From NCBI RefSeq assembly GCF_963966145.1, contig NC_091047.1:14074001-14138000 (forward strand): DNA of 64,000 nt, written 5' to 3'. Position 1 is the stretch's first letter. Every line of letters starts with the position of its first letter. Origin of the DNA: Tenebrio molitor (lineage: Eukaryota > Arthropoda > Insecta > Coleoptera > Tenebrionidae). Position numbers and translations under genes: made by a program. Below the pieces are notes generated by a model, which worked only from the letters and a program-made list of their open reading frames with translations, was not told the DNA's origin and ran no database searches. Shown here in pieces: positions 1 through 12,234 of this stretch.

Positions 1-683
1 TTTTCTCATATTTTTTTGGTGTTTGTCTTATTTTGTCGCATCCGGATCCGCCTCACGTTTGTAAATTGATTAAGTCCAAGTAAATATAGGTTCATTGTGT
101 TTGTGTGACCGGTTCATTGTTGGTGAGATAAATCTGGCCGAAATTAACTTAGAATTAAATATCGAAATGTTTTTCTGCGGAGTGTGTGCGCCCGGGGATT
201 TAATTTCGGCCATGTTTATCTCGTAAAAACCAATAACTGGCCTCAGTGTCAGTGCGTCTCCGAGGTCCGACCGGCGTCCACAGGACGACGCCGGCCTCGG
301 GGCCCTATGAGCCAACACCATTCACGCCAATTCTATTTTTCTCTTTCATTGCAATAAAACGAGGTTAGGTTAGTTATTGGGCCGTTCTATACATCCGGTT
401 AAGGTGGTCAAAACTTTCTAACGTTCCTTCTTACTTTTTTACATTGATGATCATTGGAAATGTTGATGTGGGACCGAGCGTAGTCGTATATTTTTCATGA
501 GAAGAGAACAAAGAAAAATAGGCAAAAATCTTATATGGAAAATGTATTATAAAAGTAATGGTAACGGAAACGAATAAATAATTTTTTAGGCATCCTTAAT
601 GAAACCGGTAATTTTACGTAGGTACTTACAAGCGGACGACAAGTAACTCTTTTTTGTACGCACTTTTTCGGAGACTGATCGTG

Positions 684-697
684 GCGCCATCTGTTGG
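684..697 (-). promoter_or_regulatory. CTCF-like motif
   Basis: GCGCCATCTGTTGG differs at one position from the reverse complement of the conserved CTCF core CCASYAGRKGGCGC. It lies 4.3 kb upstream of hbn and could mark a boundary of the hbn-Rx domain. Single motif match; binding is speculative. Confidence 0.25.
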
Positions 698-1811
698 TCT
701 GTTTACATATATTGTAGGTTGATTTGTTTTGTGATAAAATATTTTCAATTTGTGTATGAAATGTTTAATTAAAAATAATATCACTGGATAACTCCAGCAC
801 TGCCTTTATCAGTTTCATATTTGCAATGAGAGCAACAGCAGTTTTTTCCATAAAATTTAATATAATTCTTTAACTTTGCATCGACGTGTATTTTCAATAA
901 AATGTCCCACAATAAAGCGAGATCTCATTTTCAAACTAATTTGAACGAAATATTTTAATTTAAACTTTAACAAACAGGTAGACTAAATTTCCTAGTCTCC
1001 TACAAAGTAAATTAAAGTGAACGTTTTCGTTTTGTGGATATACTTAGCGAATTTCGTTTAATGAAGAGCATTTCAATGTGTAATTACATTGGGAACGTGA
1101 GGCAGTCGTTCAGGAAACTATCGAAACAGTTACCACGCTGGTATACTTTTCATCTAGGACGTCGAATTGACACAGATGAAATTTTCCGAATCATTATTGA
1201 AAAGAAAGTCATTTGGTACATTAATTTTTCGCAGAATATGGAAGATGGTGACGGACAGAAGCAGACAGCACAGCAGGTACTGTTTAAATACGACTGGTCA
1301 TTAAAAGACTTTCTATTGTGGGAGGATATGGTTTTTGAAGTATGACAGTGTTAAAGTGTATACAGCCGTGAAGCTTTAAGAACATTAAACAAATGTGACT
1401 TGTTTAAAGAAAGCTTGGCTTTTTCCTCTCTTCTCACTGTTATTTGGTACTGGCGCTTTAAGTAGATCGTTAATAACCTTTATGTATTATTATTAATTAC
1501 TTCTATAATAATCATTTACTAACGATGTGGTTTTTGCTAAAGCCAGAAATTATTCTACCAACTTTTATTAATATGTCTAAATGGTAAAACATTGAAAACT
1601 ATTGCAGAGATTAAAATGAAAATCAAAATTTTTATAAAATAAAGCAACAATTGGGATTTGCTCGATTAACGGCTGATTTCGATCATCTATTTAAAATTGT
1701 TACAATTAGATAATAATGATGTAAAAAAGACATTTCATTTATTTATAAATATTAGACATAACAACTATAGTTATGTACGAAGATATGCGCAGTTGTTTCG
1801 TGTAAGTAGTA

Positions 1812-2092
1812 TAAAGGGTGAAGCACACGTCTTAAAAACAGTGATTTTTCAAATTGCAGATTAAAAACACAAACAATGCAAAAAGTGAGGTTATATTTAA
1901 ACAGCTGATCAACCACTCGTCTTAAAAAAGACAGATTTTTCAAACTCCATAATAGGTACATATTAAAAACACGCAATAAGTGAGGTTAGATTTAAACAAC
2001 TTATCAGAGTTGTAATCCGGTAGTGCGTTCACAATCGACTCTTCAACGCCAAGTTCGACGCCAAATTAAAAAAAAAAAACGCCCGTTACATA
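1812..2092. mobile_element. Fold-back MITE, 'GGCGTCGAAGT' family, copy 1
   Basis: The right end carries the family terminus (CTTCAACGCCAAGTTCGACGCC, then an A-run and CGCCCGTTA). The interior has family blocks 'AACACAAACAATGCAAAAAG' and 'ATTTAAACAGCTGATC', and it shares an internal duplicated module with the copy at 61184. The left terminal repeat is missing, so this copy is 5'-truncated. Confidence 0.65.
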
Positions 2093-2555
2093 CTTAGTTT
2101 GAATCCAAGCAAAGCACACCGCACATTTTTACCATAATTGTAAGTAGTACCGCCTTTGGTTACCACACAACACAATTTTTTTGATGATGAAAATTAATGG
2201 CTGCCTATAATTACACCCATCGTATAGTGATGACGCGATGATGATCAAGAGTGATCGGAGTTACCCCAAATTGTCAGTAGAGTTGATTTTCTGGCATTAT
2301 TGAAAAATTAATGGAAAATCTGTTAATATCTGGCAACGATATTCCTTAAAAATATGTAATTTCATGTAATGCCTGAATTTGATTTTTTACTGAAACACAT
2401 CACGATAGTCAGATTTAGAAGAGTCTTTTATTTTGTCAACATATTTCTTCAAATTCTTTACACAATTTTTAAACAATCCAAAAAATCTAACTATTTCTTT
2501 AAAGAAGTTTACAGAATTCTTCCATTCCATCTAGATGTTTTATAAGGTTTATCTA

Positions 2556-2840
2556 CGGTGTTTTTATGTGATTCTGATAGGTCTAGTTATGAAACTATAA
2601 TATCTACCAAATCAAAAAAAGGCATTTTGCATTTTCGCAAGATACTGTAACACAGCAAACTTGAATATTGCTAGCGCCACTTCTTGCGAATAACGGATTG
2701 AACAGCCGACCATTTGGAAATCAGGAGTATTGCAATTCTTACCTGTTCGGTCCATTAGAATGTATTTAAAAAAAAGTGATCCTTCTGTGAAGATATTCTT
2801 CATATAAATTTACTTAGAATGGAAAAGACAACCGTTTGTT
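2556..2840. repeat. Dispersed repeat, copy A
   Basis: About 285 bp similar to 13269-13880. Shared blocks include 'GCTAGCGCC', 'ATAACGGATT', 'CCATTAGAAT' and 'AAAGACAACCG'. No terminal inverted repeat is obvious. It serves as the uninterrupted reference for copy B. Confidence 0.65.
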
Positions 2841-4855
2841 CTTCACGAAAATCCCATAAGTAGCCTAATTTACGCCAATCCTCTTCTTCAAGAAGTAAAT
2901 TGTTTCTGTTTATTTATAGAATTACAGAATTGCAAATTACAACATTGCTATACTATGACAAAGAGTTAGGCATAAATCATGATTTTTTTAAAGATTTTAA
3001 AGATTATTTGTTACTTGTCTTTGGAGAACAGTTTCGTTTATTGGCTCTGTCATTCAAAGGCATTAGATGATTTTGTTTTAGGATATCCAAGTAAATTCAA
3101 CATGTATTTTTAATATTTAATTAGTTTTTAACTTTGTTTAATGAAAAAAATTATATGTATCCATTCTTTTGATAAATCCAATCTTATACTTATTTTGCCT
3201 TCACAAACAATTACCAGTTGTTGATGGCTATCTACTGTTTGAATAATAATTTAATAATAATAAAAAATTTAATAATAATTGGATCGTGTTTTTGTTTTTA
3301 TGGGTTTTAGATAGTATCTTAAGTTCCCTTTACATCTAACAGATGTATCTGTGACAGAGAAATTTCAGTAAGTGAAGAACGAAAGAAGAAATACACATGC
3401 GAGTTTCCAATAAAGATATTTTTCAATCATTCGGTTTCAATTAGCATTTTATTTGTACAAGAATAGGAGATTATAGAAATTAATAATAATTAATAAAATT
3501 ATTTATTAGCGTCTGTTGACAATAGACAATAGACATCGAGTTAATATAAGGAAAACTAGTCAAATTCGTTAATCAATCATTTTATTATTAATTTATATTT
3601 ACAGTTAACGCAGACTATTAATTGAATATTAATAAAAAATAAAAGTTTTTTGTCTCAACGATATTGAAATTGACATTTAGAAAAGTGATCAAAATGGAAA
3701 TATTTTTACACTGTATAGACTGAAAAAATAAACAAATAAGCACATAAAATAATTACAAACATTACTCAAAAACAAATCTTTATGGGTTATATTTATTGTT
3801 TAATATTAACCGTGTAATGTACAATGTGTAATATATAATTTTAATAGTGTTTACAATTTTAGTGGAAATAATAAAAAATTCACGATTAGAGTAATTCGAA
3901 AACTTAATTATTCATGCAATATTAAAAATTGAAAATTAAAACCGTTAAAGTATTACGTTGATGGAAATAATACATAATCATGGTATTTTAACTATGTTGT
4001 AAACTAGGCGTAAAAATTTCCAGTGGAAAATTTCGTTCGAAATTTAATTAGGAATTAAGTAGTTTTTGATAATACTTAATACATTTAAATAGATAAGTGT
4101 TTTCCACTATAGAAAATTACACATTATCTTGTCAAATTTTAATGATTTTATAGAAATTTCCACTAGAACGTGTTGTTATTTAAAATTTTTGTTTATGAAT
4201 AGTCAAATCGATAGGTACGATAAAATTTTATATATCGAATCGAATTAATAATTGTACATAGCATGGAAAACATGGTTCATTACCTGTCATATATTATATA
4301 GATGGATCTAAGTTCTGAAATAATAACATATTAAATATGTAGGTTTCAATTATTAGACAATATTCCAAATTAGTGATACTTGTAGGACTAGCAGTCGATA
4401 TAAAATAATTGTTTTTTAACAGGGTGCATTGTCTCTTGGGATGTGAATAATTTCATATGTAACTAATAAATAAAACGAATCTGTTGAACAACGCCAGAGG
4501 CCAGAATGTAGCAAATTGTTGGGAATGAATGGCTTGTTTTTTTTTTGGAGTCGGAACGAAGGATGATAAGGGAAAAAATAACAGCAAATAACTAAGAAAT
4601 TAATCAGGCGGGTGATATTTTCCATAAAATTGGACTTGTTATCGTTATTAATAGCACCCTAATAAATAAAATACTCAAACAAAATTAAAATAATATTACG
4701 TCCGTAATGCAATAATAAAACACCTGATTATTTCTCAAAACGTTATAATCTCATTTCAATATTCGTAGCATAATCTATTTCATTATCATTTAACACAATA
4801 AAACGATATCTTAATTTGGACACAATAATCTAGTCGGCGTGGTTACACATAGTTG

Positions 4856-4865
4856 TGCGCATGCG
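4856..4865. promoter_or_regulatory. NRF1/ewg-like palindromic site upstream of hbn
   Basis: TGCGCATGCG at 4856-4865 matches most of the NRF-1/erect-wing palindrome. It sits about 105 bp upstream of the predicted start in a locally GC-richer patch within AT-rich DNA. The placement fits a promoter-proximal element; occupancy is inference. Confidence 0.35.
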
Positions 4866-4935
4866 GAGTGCGCTCGAGCAACGAATTAATTTTCTGATTG
4901 GAGGAAAATTGGGGGAGGGTTATTCCTGTAGCCCC

Positions 4936-4971
4936 AAATATACCCTTTACAAGTGGTTGAAATAGTCAGTC
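4936..4971 (+). promoter_or_regulatory. hbn: hbn core promoter: TATA-like box and initiator
   Basis: AAATATA at 4936-4942 lies 26-32 bp upstream of TCAGTC at 4966-4971, an arthropod initiator (TCAKTY) whose A is at 4968. This is the canonical TATA-Inr spacing. Transcription would start at 4968 and meet the coding ATG at 5054 as its first ATG. No clear DPE is seen at +28. Confidence 0.55.
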
Positions 4972-5053
4972 GAGACTCAAGCTGTAGATCGAACGCATCT
5001 GAATACGTGCAGGTTTTCCAATTCATTCATTCATAAGTGTTCATTCAGGTGAC

Positions 5054-5153
5054 ATGTCGCAAAGTCAAGACGAACTTCGGCCGAGAGCTGTTTACAGTAT
5101 CGACCAAATATTGGGAGTTAATAGTTCATCGGCGTCTTCGAAAAGTGGAGAAG
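5054..5153 (+). CDS. hbn: homeobrain (hbn) coding exon 1, octapeptide exon
   Basis: First coding exon of a paired-like homeodomain transcription factor of 263 residues (exons 5054-5153, 8057-8280, 14071-14538). It encodes residues 1-33 plus the first base of codon 34. It contains YSIDQILG at residues 14-21, the octapeptide/eh1-like motif that recruits Groucho-type co-repressors in this family. The start is the first ATG after a predicted initiator at 4968, with no upstream ATG in that 5' leader. The exon ends GAAG, followed by the donor GTAGGAT, giving a phase-1 junction that joins in frame to exon 2. Hbn is known as a nuclear DNA-binding regulator of anterior brain and optic-lobe development. 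The assignment rests on the octapeptide plus the homeodomain and KREKALGRE tail of later exons, which match homeobrain better than aristaless, ARX or Rx. The exon is too short for ORF finders but is well supported by frame continuity. Confidence 0.9.
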
Positions 5154-5915
5154 GTAGGATCTTTTGTAAGTTTTTTTTTTCTAAATTAGAAAAAAAGTTT
5201 GGTTAAAACTGCTTGTTCTGTCATAAGTGCATATTAATTTGATTGCGTGTCTAAAGAAGGGTAAAAACAAAAATGATTAATAGTATGTCACAGACAATCT
5301 GATAGGCACAATGTAATTAGGGAGATAATTAGACTATATGGGGAGTGAAATTAGGGTTTTACCCTTCTCTATACTGACCCCCTGTAACACGTGTTCTTCC
5401 GATTCCAATAATAAATCAATTGGGTATAATTAGGGATAATATTAATGGACTAGAAATTAATTCGTCTGTTGACGTTTAAAAACATTGTTGTTCTCGTTTT
5501 TTCATATTTAAAATAAATGAGTACAGTTTTCGAATAAGTAACTAACTGAAAATATTTTCTGCTACCATGTGAAAATATACATATTGATGTTATCAGTTGT
5601 TAGATAACGATATGGATCTTTTCAGGTATTTGATTTTTTGGAAACGTGTTATAATTATCATGTTCAACGTATAATTATTTAGCAATTTCCACCCTTTGTG
5701 AACCGGAAACCAATTTTTGTAAACTACATGTTTAGTTTAAAGATGACAATCTTTCATACACAAAACAAGTCCATACGATAACTTTTGTTAAATAAAAAAT
5801 ATCACAAAATTATATTACTTAATATTAGAAAATATTTAACGTTTATTACTTACATATCAAAAAATATATTTTTAGTTAAAAATTATTCAAAGTGAAAAAT
5901 AAGTTAAAAGTATTA

Positions 5916-6105
5916 TTTTATCCAACACCTGTTTATTATGAAGTCATAATAATGCCGATTTTGAATATGTATAATATTATGAGGTCAATAAAACACTAGT
6001 GCACTTATGAACCCGTAATTAAACTGTTTTTATAATTAATGAGTTTAGAGGCAATTGAACATCAAAAAGAATAAGAACTGTTACAGAAGGAGGTGTTGGA
6101 TAAAA
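5916..6105. repeat. hbn: Short inverted repeat in hbn intron 1
   Basis: TTTTATCCAACACCT near 5916-5930 is the reverse complement of AGGTGTTGGATAAAA at 6091-6105, with 160 bp between. It could be a degenerate MITE; no target duplication is recognised. Confidence 0.35.
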
Positions 6106-6113
6106 CTATGTAT

Positions 6114-6232
6114 TACACTCGTGCCTTAACAGCAAATAAGTCACTCAAGAAACATTAGCCCACTCGAGCAAGCTCTCGCGGGTAAACATTTCTTTCGTGA
6201 CTTATTATTTGCCTTATAAGACACTTGTATGT
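6114..6232. repeat. hbn: Imperfect hairpin in hbn intron 1
   Basis: Arms containing GCAAATAAGTCACTCAAGAAA and, on the other side, TTTCTTTCGTGACTTATTATTTGC flank a GC-rich centre (CACTCGAGCAAGCTCTCGCGGG). The centre resembles the GAGCGA-type repeat at 17776-17905, suggesting a shared element family. Confidence 0.4.
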
Positions 6233-8056
6233 ATAATAAATAGCTATTATTATTATTATTATCCGTAATCGGTAAAAAAGATGATAATGTAGGTATCATC
6301 TTTATCAATAATGCTTTTTGTCACATGTATTTATATTTTACATTTTTTTAAGTAAAACTCATTATGTAGGTAGTTGTTAAAATGAAAATTAGCTTGGATT
6401 TAAATTATTCCGTTACTTTAACTTCTTTTGAGTAAACACTACGTCATATATCCTGGCGTGTCTTAAGTAAGAAAAAAAAGTAACGGCAAAATTTTTGTTA
6501 TCATTGGTTAAAACTGTTTCACATAGAATTGAGTCGGACAAGTTGTTTGTTTATGAATAGTGAATACATTAGCAAATAAAAAAAAACAAACCACAGTTGA
6601 GCAGTTATCAGCTCAAGAAGTTGTGTTTCTATGCTTTACGTTTGATTTTAAAGCGAACGTGGTTCGGATCAATGCTCTAGACGAAGAATCCAAGATTTTT
6701 AAACGATTTTGGGTTCATTTTGTTATTTGGTACAGATAATATCATTTTTTGCATATTTTAATTTTTGAAAAAACCTGTTTCAAATAAAAGAACAATGTTA
6801 TTGTGTTTAGTAAATTAACATAAATTAACTAATGTAGTATGTAGCATATTATATTTTTAACAAAGATTTATTTTGCATTTTAAAAATTATTATCAATTAA
6901 AAAGTGTATTGGCCCTGACGACTCAAAAGTATAGAATAAAACTCTCCAAAAAGACTGCTGCTGAGTATGTACATATACATCTTTTTCTCATCATTCAAAA
7001 TTATTTAGTATAATTTTTTAGTTCAGTAATAATAAATACAAAAGATAGCAAAATAGTTGAATTCATTTTTAAAATTTAGATCAAAATTTATTTCTATCTA
7101 CTTAAAAATTAAATTAAAAAATTACTAAGGGTCTTTATTTTTGAAAAATATAATACAATACAAATATGGCAAATGAGTTATTTTTAATAAAACTGTTTAA
7201 AACATATGTATGTAGAGCTTGTTGTTTGTATTGAAAAGACAAGACATGAACATTTTTATAAGGGATTAATTATTATATAGTTTTTGATGTAGGAAAAATC
7301 ATCCCCGAAAACTCAAAATACTCACGTAAGTCGTGACCTAAAACCTATACAATTAATTTTATATCCGGCTTTTTCACATGATAGCATCAGTATAGATTTT
7401 AATGAGGGATAAACGAAGCTAAATTAAAATAGGGGTGAATCACGATTGACGAAATAAAGTTGTAATCGAGTGGGATAATAGGGGGAACTTGAGTTACCTG
7501 TGCATTTAAATACCCCTCATTGCAAATAAAGCGGATCCTTTCTCAAATGTTTGATTAAGTCCTATGCGGAACTTTTCAGCGACCATTCCAAAAAAATCCA
7601 ACAAAGAATTATATGTTATGCTCCAACTTAATCTCCTTAACGATTCGCAGACTTTAACACAACTATTAAATTCCAGTCAAAATGCTAAATGAATAACGAA
7701 GTAATACATGTCAAAGTTCATATAGTAGATTAGTATTCAATTTGCATAAATAAATCTATACGCCGGCTGGACATGTCAAAGCTTTTAAACACACAAGGCA
7801 CACTATGAATACCAATTTCATAAGCATGAAGCCGAAGCTGGCTCTGGAATACACCTAACAAAAGAGAATCGCCGATTCGTTGGGCTAACATGTTTAAATT
7901 ACAAACGTAATCTTATTCGAATATACGTTTTGACCACACCAAAATATGTAAATGTTGAGTTGATGAACAAGGAAAGTGGGAAATTTATAAATAAAGCTCG
8001 CATTTCAGCGGATCGCTTTTAAAATAGTCGATGAAGTAATTATTTGTGGGTTTCAG

Positions 8057-8280
8057 GGGAGTCCGATGCAAAAATCGAATCGGTCAGCGATGGTGAAGTC
8101 GAGGAGAGCATGGAAGACATTAACGATTCGAGACCAAGAAAGATCCGAAGATCACGGACAACCTTTACTACATATCAATTGCATCAACTGGAAAGAGCTT
8201 TCGAGAAGACCCAATATCCAGACGTGTTTACCCGAGAAGAACTAGCGATGAGGCTAGACCTCAGCGAGGCGAGAGTCCAA
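8057..8280 (+). CDS. hbn: homeobrain (hbn) coding exon 2, homeodomain residues 1-46
   Basis: Encodes residues 34-108. The acceptor TTTCAG ends at 8056 and the donor GTAAGTTAAG starts at 8281. An acidic linker (DGEVEESMEDIND) is followed by the homeodomain, which begins at residue 63 (genomic 8143) with IRRSRTTFTTYQLHQLERAF. Helix 1, helix 2 and the turn YPDVFTREELAMRLDLSEARVQ are complete up to homeodomain position 46. The RLDLSEARVQ signature is typical of homeobrain; Rx has KVNLPEVRVQ and aristaless KIGLTEARIQ. The exon ends on a whole codon (phase 0), so the recognition-helix half lies 5.8 kb downstream in exon 3. ORF prediction alone would miss this split. Confidence 0.95.
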
Positions 8281-8569
8281 GTAAGTTAAGCTAATTATTA
8301 TTAGACGGTCGCTTTGGGCCATTTTATTGATATAATGGTCGTCTCCTAGAAATTTCCATTGACGACAAACAAAATTAATTTATATTGTAGCAATTATGGA
8401 AGATTTCATAAAAACAAGTTAATTAAATAATGTTCTAGTTAATTTACCGCGTATCAATTATAATCTTGTCAGGTAATCCATAAACATTATTTATTCATTA
8501 AGTAATCAACTAATTTTATCTATTAATTAGTGAAATAATTTATTTTGCTCGGAGTATGTGACCCTTGTC

Positions 8570-9010
8570 ACTTCATTTTAAATGGAAACAAATCTCGACG
8601 ACGTAATAGTCAAATTAAAAAATTACCGCTACGGTGTGTACAGCCCTCGTAATGGTTTGAGCCCCGCTCTCGAGTTAATGGAGCAATTATCAAATTATTT
8701 TTTATTGTTTCGAGATTTTGCGTCGAATAAGCGTGTCCGTAAAAAATTAATTGGAGCATACACGACGTCCAAAGAAATGAATGTGAATGTGGCGGAGCTT
8801 AATAGAGGTATGGCTAAAAGGGCAATTAGAAGAGGCACAGCTTTCGATCATTTTATCTATGAAGCGAGGAGGCACTTTAAATGAGACATCAGAGAGAGTT
8901 CTGGGGTCCGGAACCGGTTCCGATTACCTCTATTGTGGCGAACAATGCCCAATTGCGACGCTACTTACGCTGTTACAAGCCAGATTAATTATCCAAATTG
9001 TTACCAATTA
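8570..9010. promoter_or_regulatory. GC-richer block in hbn intron 2 with a 100-codon ORF; possible conserved element
   Basis: The block is compositionally distinct from flanking AT-rich intron. A plus-strand ORF from ATG 8582 to 8884 (100 codons, basic C-terminus) and an overlapping second frame are open. The product matches no family I recognise and has no visible splice context, so coding is unlikely. TTAATTATCC near the end is a homeodomain-type site. A conserved non-coding element or enhancer is the more economical reading; low confidence either way. Confidence 0.25.
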
Positions 9011-9449
9011 AGATGCAATTCACGATGGTCATTATCCAGGCATTAACGATTTGATTCTGCGTCATCTAATGCAAATTTGTGTGTTTTTTAAGGAATAGTT
9101 TTTGGTGCTTTAAAAAATTACATTTCTGCGAGTGGACGACAAATTTTCTTACACTTTTCGAAAGGATAAAAATGTCGCTTTGTTACAGTTTTTATTTCTT
9201 TTCCTCCAGTGTAAATATTTTCACTAACTCCGAAATTATTTATTCATATTGTTGATTTAAAAATGAACCAGTAAATTATTAAAAAGACGTCTGACACAGT
9301 TACGGTTTACAGTTGAAGAAAAATCTGTATATTGTATTTACCTGCTCTTAATTTTAAATAAATAGGTTTTATAAAGTTTTAGCTAGCTTATGTTTATTAA
9401 ATCCAGATTATCATCTGACTTATTATTATTATTACCCAATATATCGCTA

Positions 9450-9819
9450 TATCGGGCGTTCAAATGAAATCCTGGGCTGGGATGGCATTCGAAACCGTCA
9501 ATTGTTTGGCTTTTTTAAAGTGTAAATTGACAGTTGTAATTAGAGCATGTTGACAGCTAATCTAAAATTGATAAACAAAGGAGTCTTTCTTTTCTTTTCT
9601 TTCTTTGCAATGTTTTATATTAAAAATAGAATAACTAACGATTCCGATTTTTTAAGAAAATATCTTTGCTGAAAACAAACATGTTCAATCTTGTGCTGAT
9701 TAAACATTCACAAATGTCATTCGTGTCAAACGGCGGAAAATTCAAACTTTACACTGTTCCAAATCGTTTACTTTTTTCAACGCCTACTCAGCCTAGGTTT
9801 TCTTTGAACGCATGATATC
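9450..9819. mobile_element. MITE in hbn intron 2
   Basis: Terminal inverted repeats of about 30 bp: left ATATCGGGCGTTCAAATGAA with CCTGGGCTGG, and right (reverse complement) ATATCATGCGTTCAAAGAAA with CCTAGGCTGA. No transposase is encoded. Ends are accurate to a few bases; ATATC may belong to the target site. Confidence 0.6.
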
Positions 9820-10316
9820 AGGCTTGCGACATTGGTTTAAATTTGTGGTCTAATTAATACGTAAAACGACCAATAATTATTGAATATTTAATGGAAAAGT
9901 ATACTTTTGGTATTAAAATGATTAACAGAATTAGTCTACAGTGTCTCGCACTCAAGAGAAAGACACTATCATATTTTTTCTTATTTTTAGAAGTAGAAAT
10001 ATTAATCATTGTAAACTGGTAGGCACTTCATGGGTTGCATTTTTTGAGGTATTCAATTCAGTCATAAGTTGTAAACCTAGCCCACTGCGACTTCGGGAGT
10101 AGGTCCACTTTTCGATACTTTGCTTTCGTTGGAGATATGCAAGATTATAAAAAGTTCTAGCTTAAACCATTTTAGCAGGACGGAGCCGGTTCCATACATA
10201 ATCCCAACCCTGTATAAACTTTAATAGTTATTTGTAGGTACAACTAGTTATTAAAGTCATACTTTTTTTCATGAATTTGACAATCATCTCCAAGGAGATG
10301 AAATAAAATGATTCAA

Positions 10317-10383
10317 AAAAGTGCTACTTTCACTACGATTTTGCATGTAAAAAGGTGCCACTTTCATTACGATATGCAAAAAA
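10317..10383. repeat. Tandem duplication of about 33 bp
   Basis: Two imperfect head-to-tail copies built on 'GTGCYACTTTCAYTACGAT' followed by 'TGCA'. Small local duplication; no function is inferred. Confidence 0.5.
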
Positions 10384-10653
10384 CATTATTTTGAACAATA
10401 GTATGGAAGAATTTGTCAGACATTTTGAAAAGAAGACTGGACGTTAACGTGTGGGAATGTCATAATAAATCATCATGTAGTCGGACCTATTTTTATTGAT
10501 AAACATTTAATTTAATTACCGATAGATATTTGAGATTTATAAGAGAACATGAACAACATGGTAATATTGTTCGTTGGAATTTTACATTTAAACACTACAA
10601 TTACCTATCAAAGTGTGGAGTTTCTTGATCAACTGTGAACGCAGTACAGGTGA

Positions 10654-11089
10654 GCGAAACTCGATCTCAGATCTATTAAAAGAAAAGGAAAGACGATAGA
10701 AAAAATCTGAAAAGAGGTTCTTAAATGGGATTGAGTAAGGTCCATTTTAAACAAAATGTGCATATTTTTCCACATTTGGAAATTGAAGTAATGACATCAT
10801 CGATTCTTTTTTCCCAGAAACATACCTTTATTTTGGCGTATTTAAAAAGAGATAATTTTTCTGAACAATTTTTGTAAAGAAAAAAAATTTGCTATCTAGT
10901 TTAAATCGTGACGATTGCGAATTTTTTATTATACTTTTTTTTTACAAATTTGCTTATAATTTTTTAACCAAAAAAGATAGCAAATTTTTTCCTTTATAAA
11001 ATTTGTTCAGAAAAATTAGCTCTTTTTAAATATGCCAAAATATAGGTATGTTTCTACGAAAAAAAAATCGAGCTGACATCGAGTTTCGC
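10654..11089. mobile_element. Fold-back element in hbn intron 2
   Basis: Outer arms GCGAAACTCGAT (10654-10665) and ATCGAGTTTCGC (11078-11089). Inner long imperfect arms about 10808-10905 and 10974-11070 share 'CATACCTTTATTTTGGC' and 'AAAATTTGCTATCT' in inverted orientation. The structure is that of a non-autonomous fold-back DNA transposon. Confidence 0.55.
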
Positions 11090-11561
11090 ATGACTTTAAG
11101 TAAAATTTAAAAGATATGTATCGCTATGGTATTCCCAGTTTTTAATTAATTGGATAGTGACTCACCTTGAAGTTTCACGGTGTAAACAGTAATAATAATC
11201 GTACATATTGAATGCTAATTAATATCTACAATTTGAAAAATTAGTGGCTGTTGTTGCTAGTATTTATAAAGATGTATCTGAGGATTAGGATGCATGAGGT
11301 AATACCTCATATAGAAAGAAGTTGGTAAGCTGCTTCACGGATGTGTAGGTACGAGTATGTGCGTTGTACTACTGAAATAGTAGGTATTTTCTTCTTGGCC
11401 GTTACAGGTAATTTTTTGTAAATTTTTTAGTCTAATTATTTCAAAATGTTTCTACTGTTTTCGTAATTATTTTTGTTATGAAATGTAGTGGTGAATTCAT
11501 GTTTCATCAGTAGTTATAAAAGGGTGCAAGCAGTCTGGAACTTAACATGTTTCTGTTTATA

Positions 11562-11920
11562 CAGAGTTATTCTAAATGATTGTAGTCGAAGTAGGCCATG
11601 CCCATGTTATTACATTTTTGCCGCTTTTATGTGAACTGTCAGCTTTGTCGCTGTTACTGTGATTTTTTAGATGAAAAGTGCGGTGATGAGATTTTTATTT
11701 ATTTTTGTTAAATTAACGATTGAATCCAGAAATATTAAGTTGTTTTGCAATCAATTTTAACAATATTGAGTTGTTTTGAACCCAATTTAACTCCCGTGTG
11801 TGAACGGTGTGTACTCACTTATTCACATCATTTTGATGGTTTTTTATGTGGAGCGGCAACCATAAATTTTACATTTAGTTTTCACGCCTACTTCGACTAA
11901 AATCATTTAGAATAACCCTG
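11562..11920. mobile_element. TA-flanked MITE, 359 bp
   Basis: TIRs CAGAGTTATTCTAAATGATT (left) and CAGGGTTATTCTAAATGATT (right, reverse complement), continuing into 'GTCGAAGTAGG'. Flanked on both sides by TA, the Tc1/mariner-type target duplication. No coding capacity. Confidence 0.75.
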
Positions 11921-12234
11921 TAGCTACTAAACACGGCATCTATCTTGTAGAGATTTTGAATTTTGAGATAGGCTTTCAGGTAATCTTGCTGTTTTTTATG
12001 CAGAATGGCCAATGAAACAGCATTTTTATACAAGCAACCGCGGCATTACTCGGAAACTAAAAAGACCATAGACTACAGCCGCAAAAGCATACATTCAATT
12101 TTTTTGAAAGTGCTGTATCCATTCAAGTGATATGCCTGGATCTCTGAAAGTTCACAAACTTTTAATCTTTAATTTTTCGGCAGCATTTTAGTGTTTAGTG
12201 GTGGCTTCCTCACTCTTTGCAATTTGGTTGGCCA

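Larger units (their letters stand above)
1..4855. other. Non-coding sequence upstream of hbn
   Basis: No supported gene. A GC-rich patch at about 180-310 stands out from AT-rich surroundings and could be a regulatory element or the edge of a neighbouring gene. A CTCF-like motif lies at 684-697. Repeat copies are at 1812-2090 and 2556-2840 (listed separately). From 2.85 to 4.8 kb the sequence is AT-rich with no recognisable feature. Confidence 0.5.
5154..8056 (+). other. hbn: hbn intron 1
   Basis: 2.9-kb phase-1 intron. Apart from the two inverted repeats listed, it is AT-rich with many TAATTA-type sequences. No exon or gene is recognised. Confidence 0.85.

Noticed and set aside
70..321. 83-codon minus-strand ORF at the left edge
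   Set aside because: Length reflects the local GC-rich patch; no domain or signal is visible.
363..376. GGTTAGGTTAG resembling the insect telomere repeat TTAGG
   Set aside because: Only two units; no array.
1034..1345. 103-codon plus-strand ORF upstream of hbn
   Set aside because: Starts at a non-ATG codon, matches no recognised family, and shows no splice or promoter context; ORFs of this size are expected by chance.
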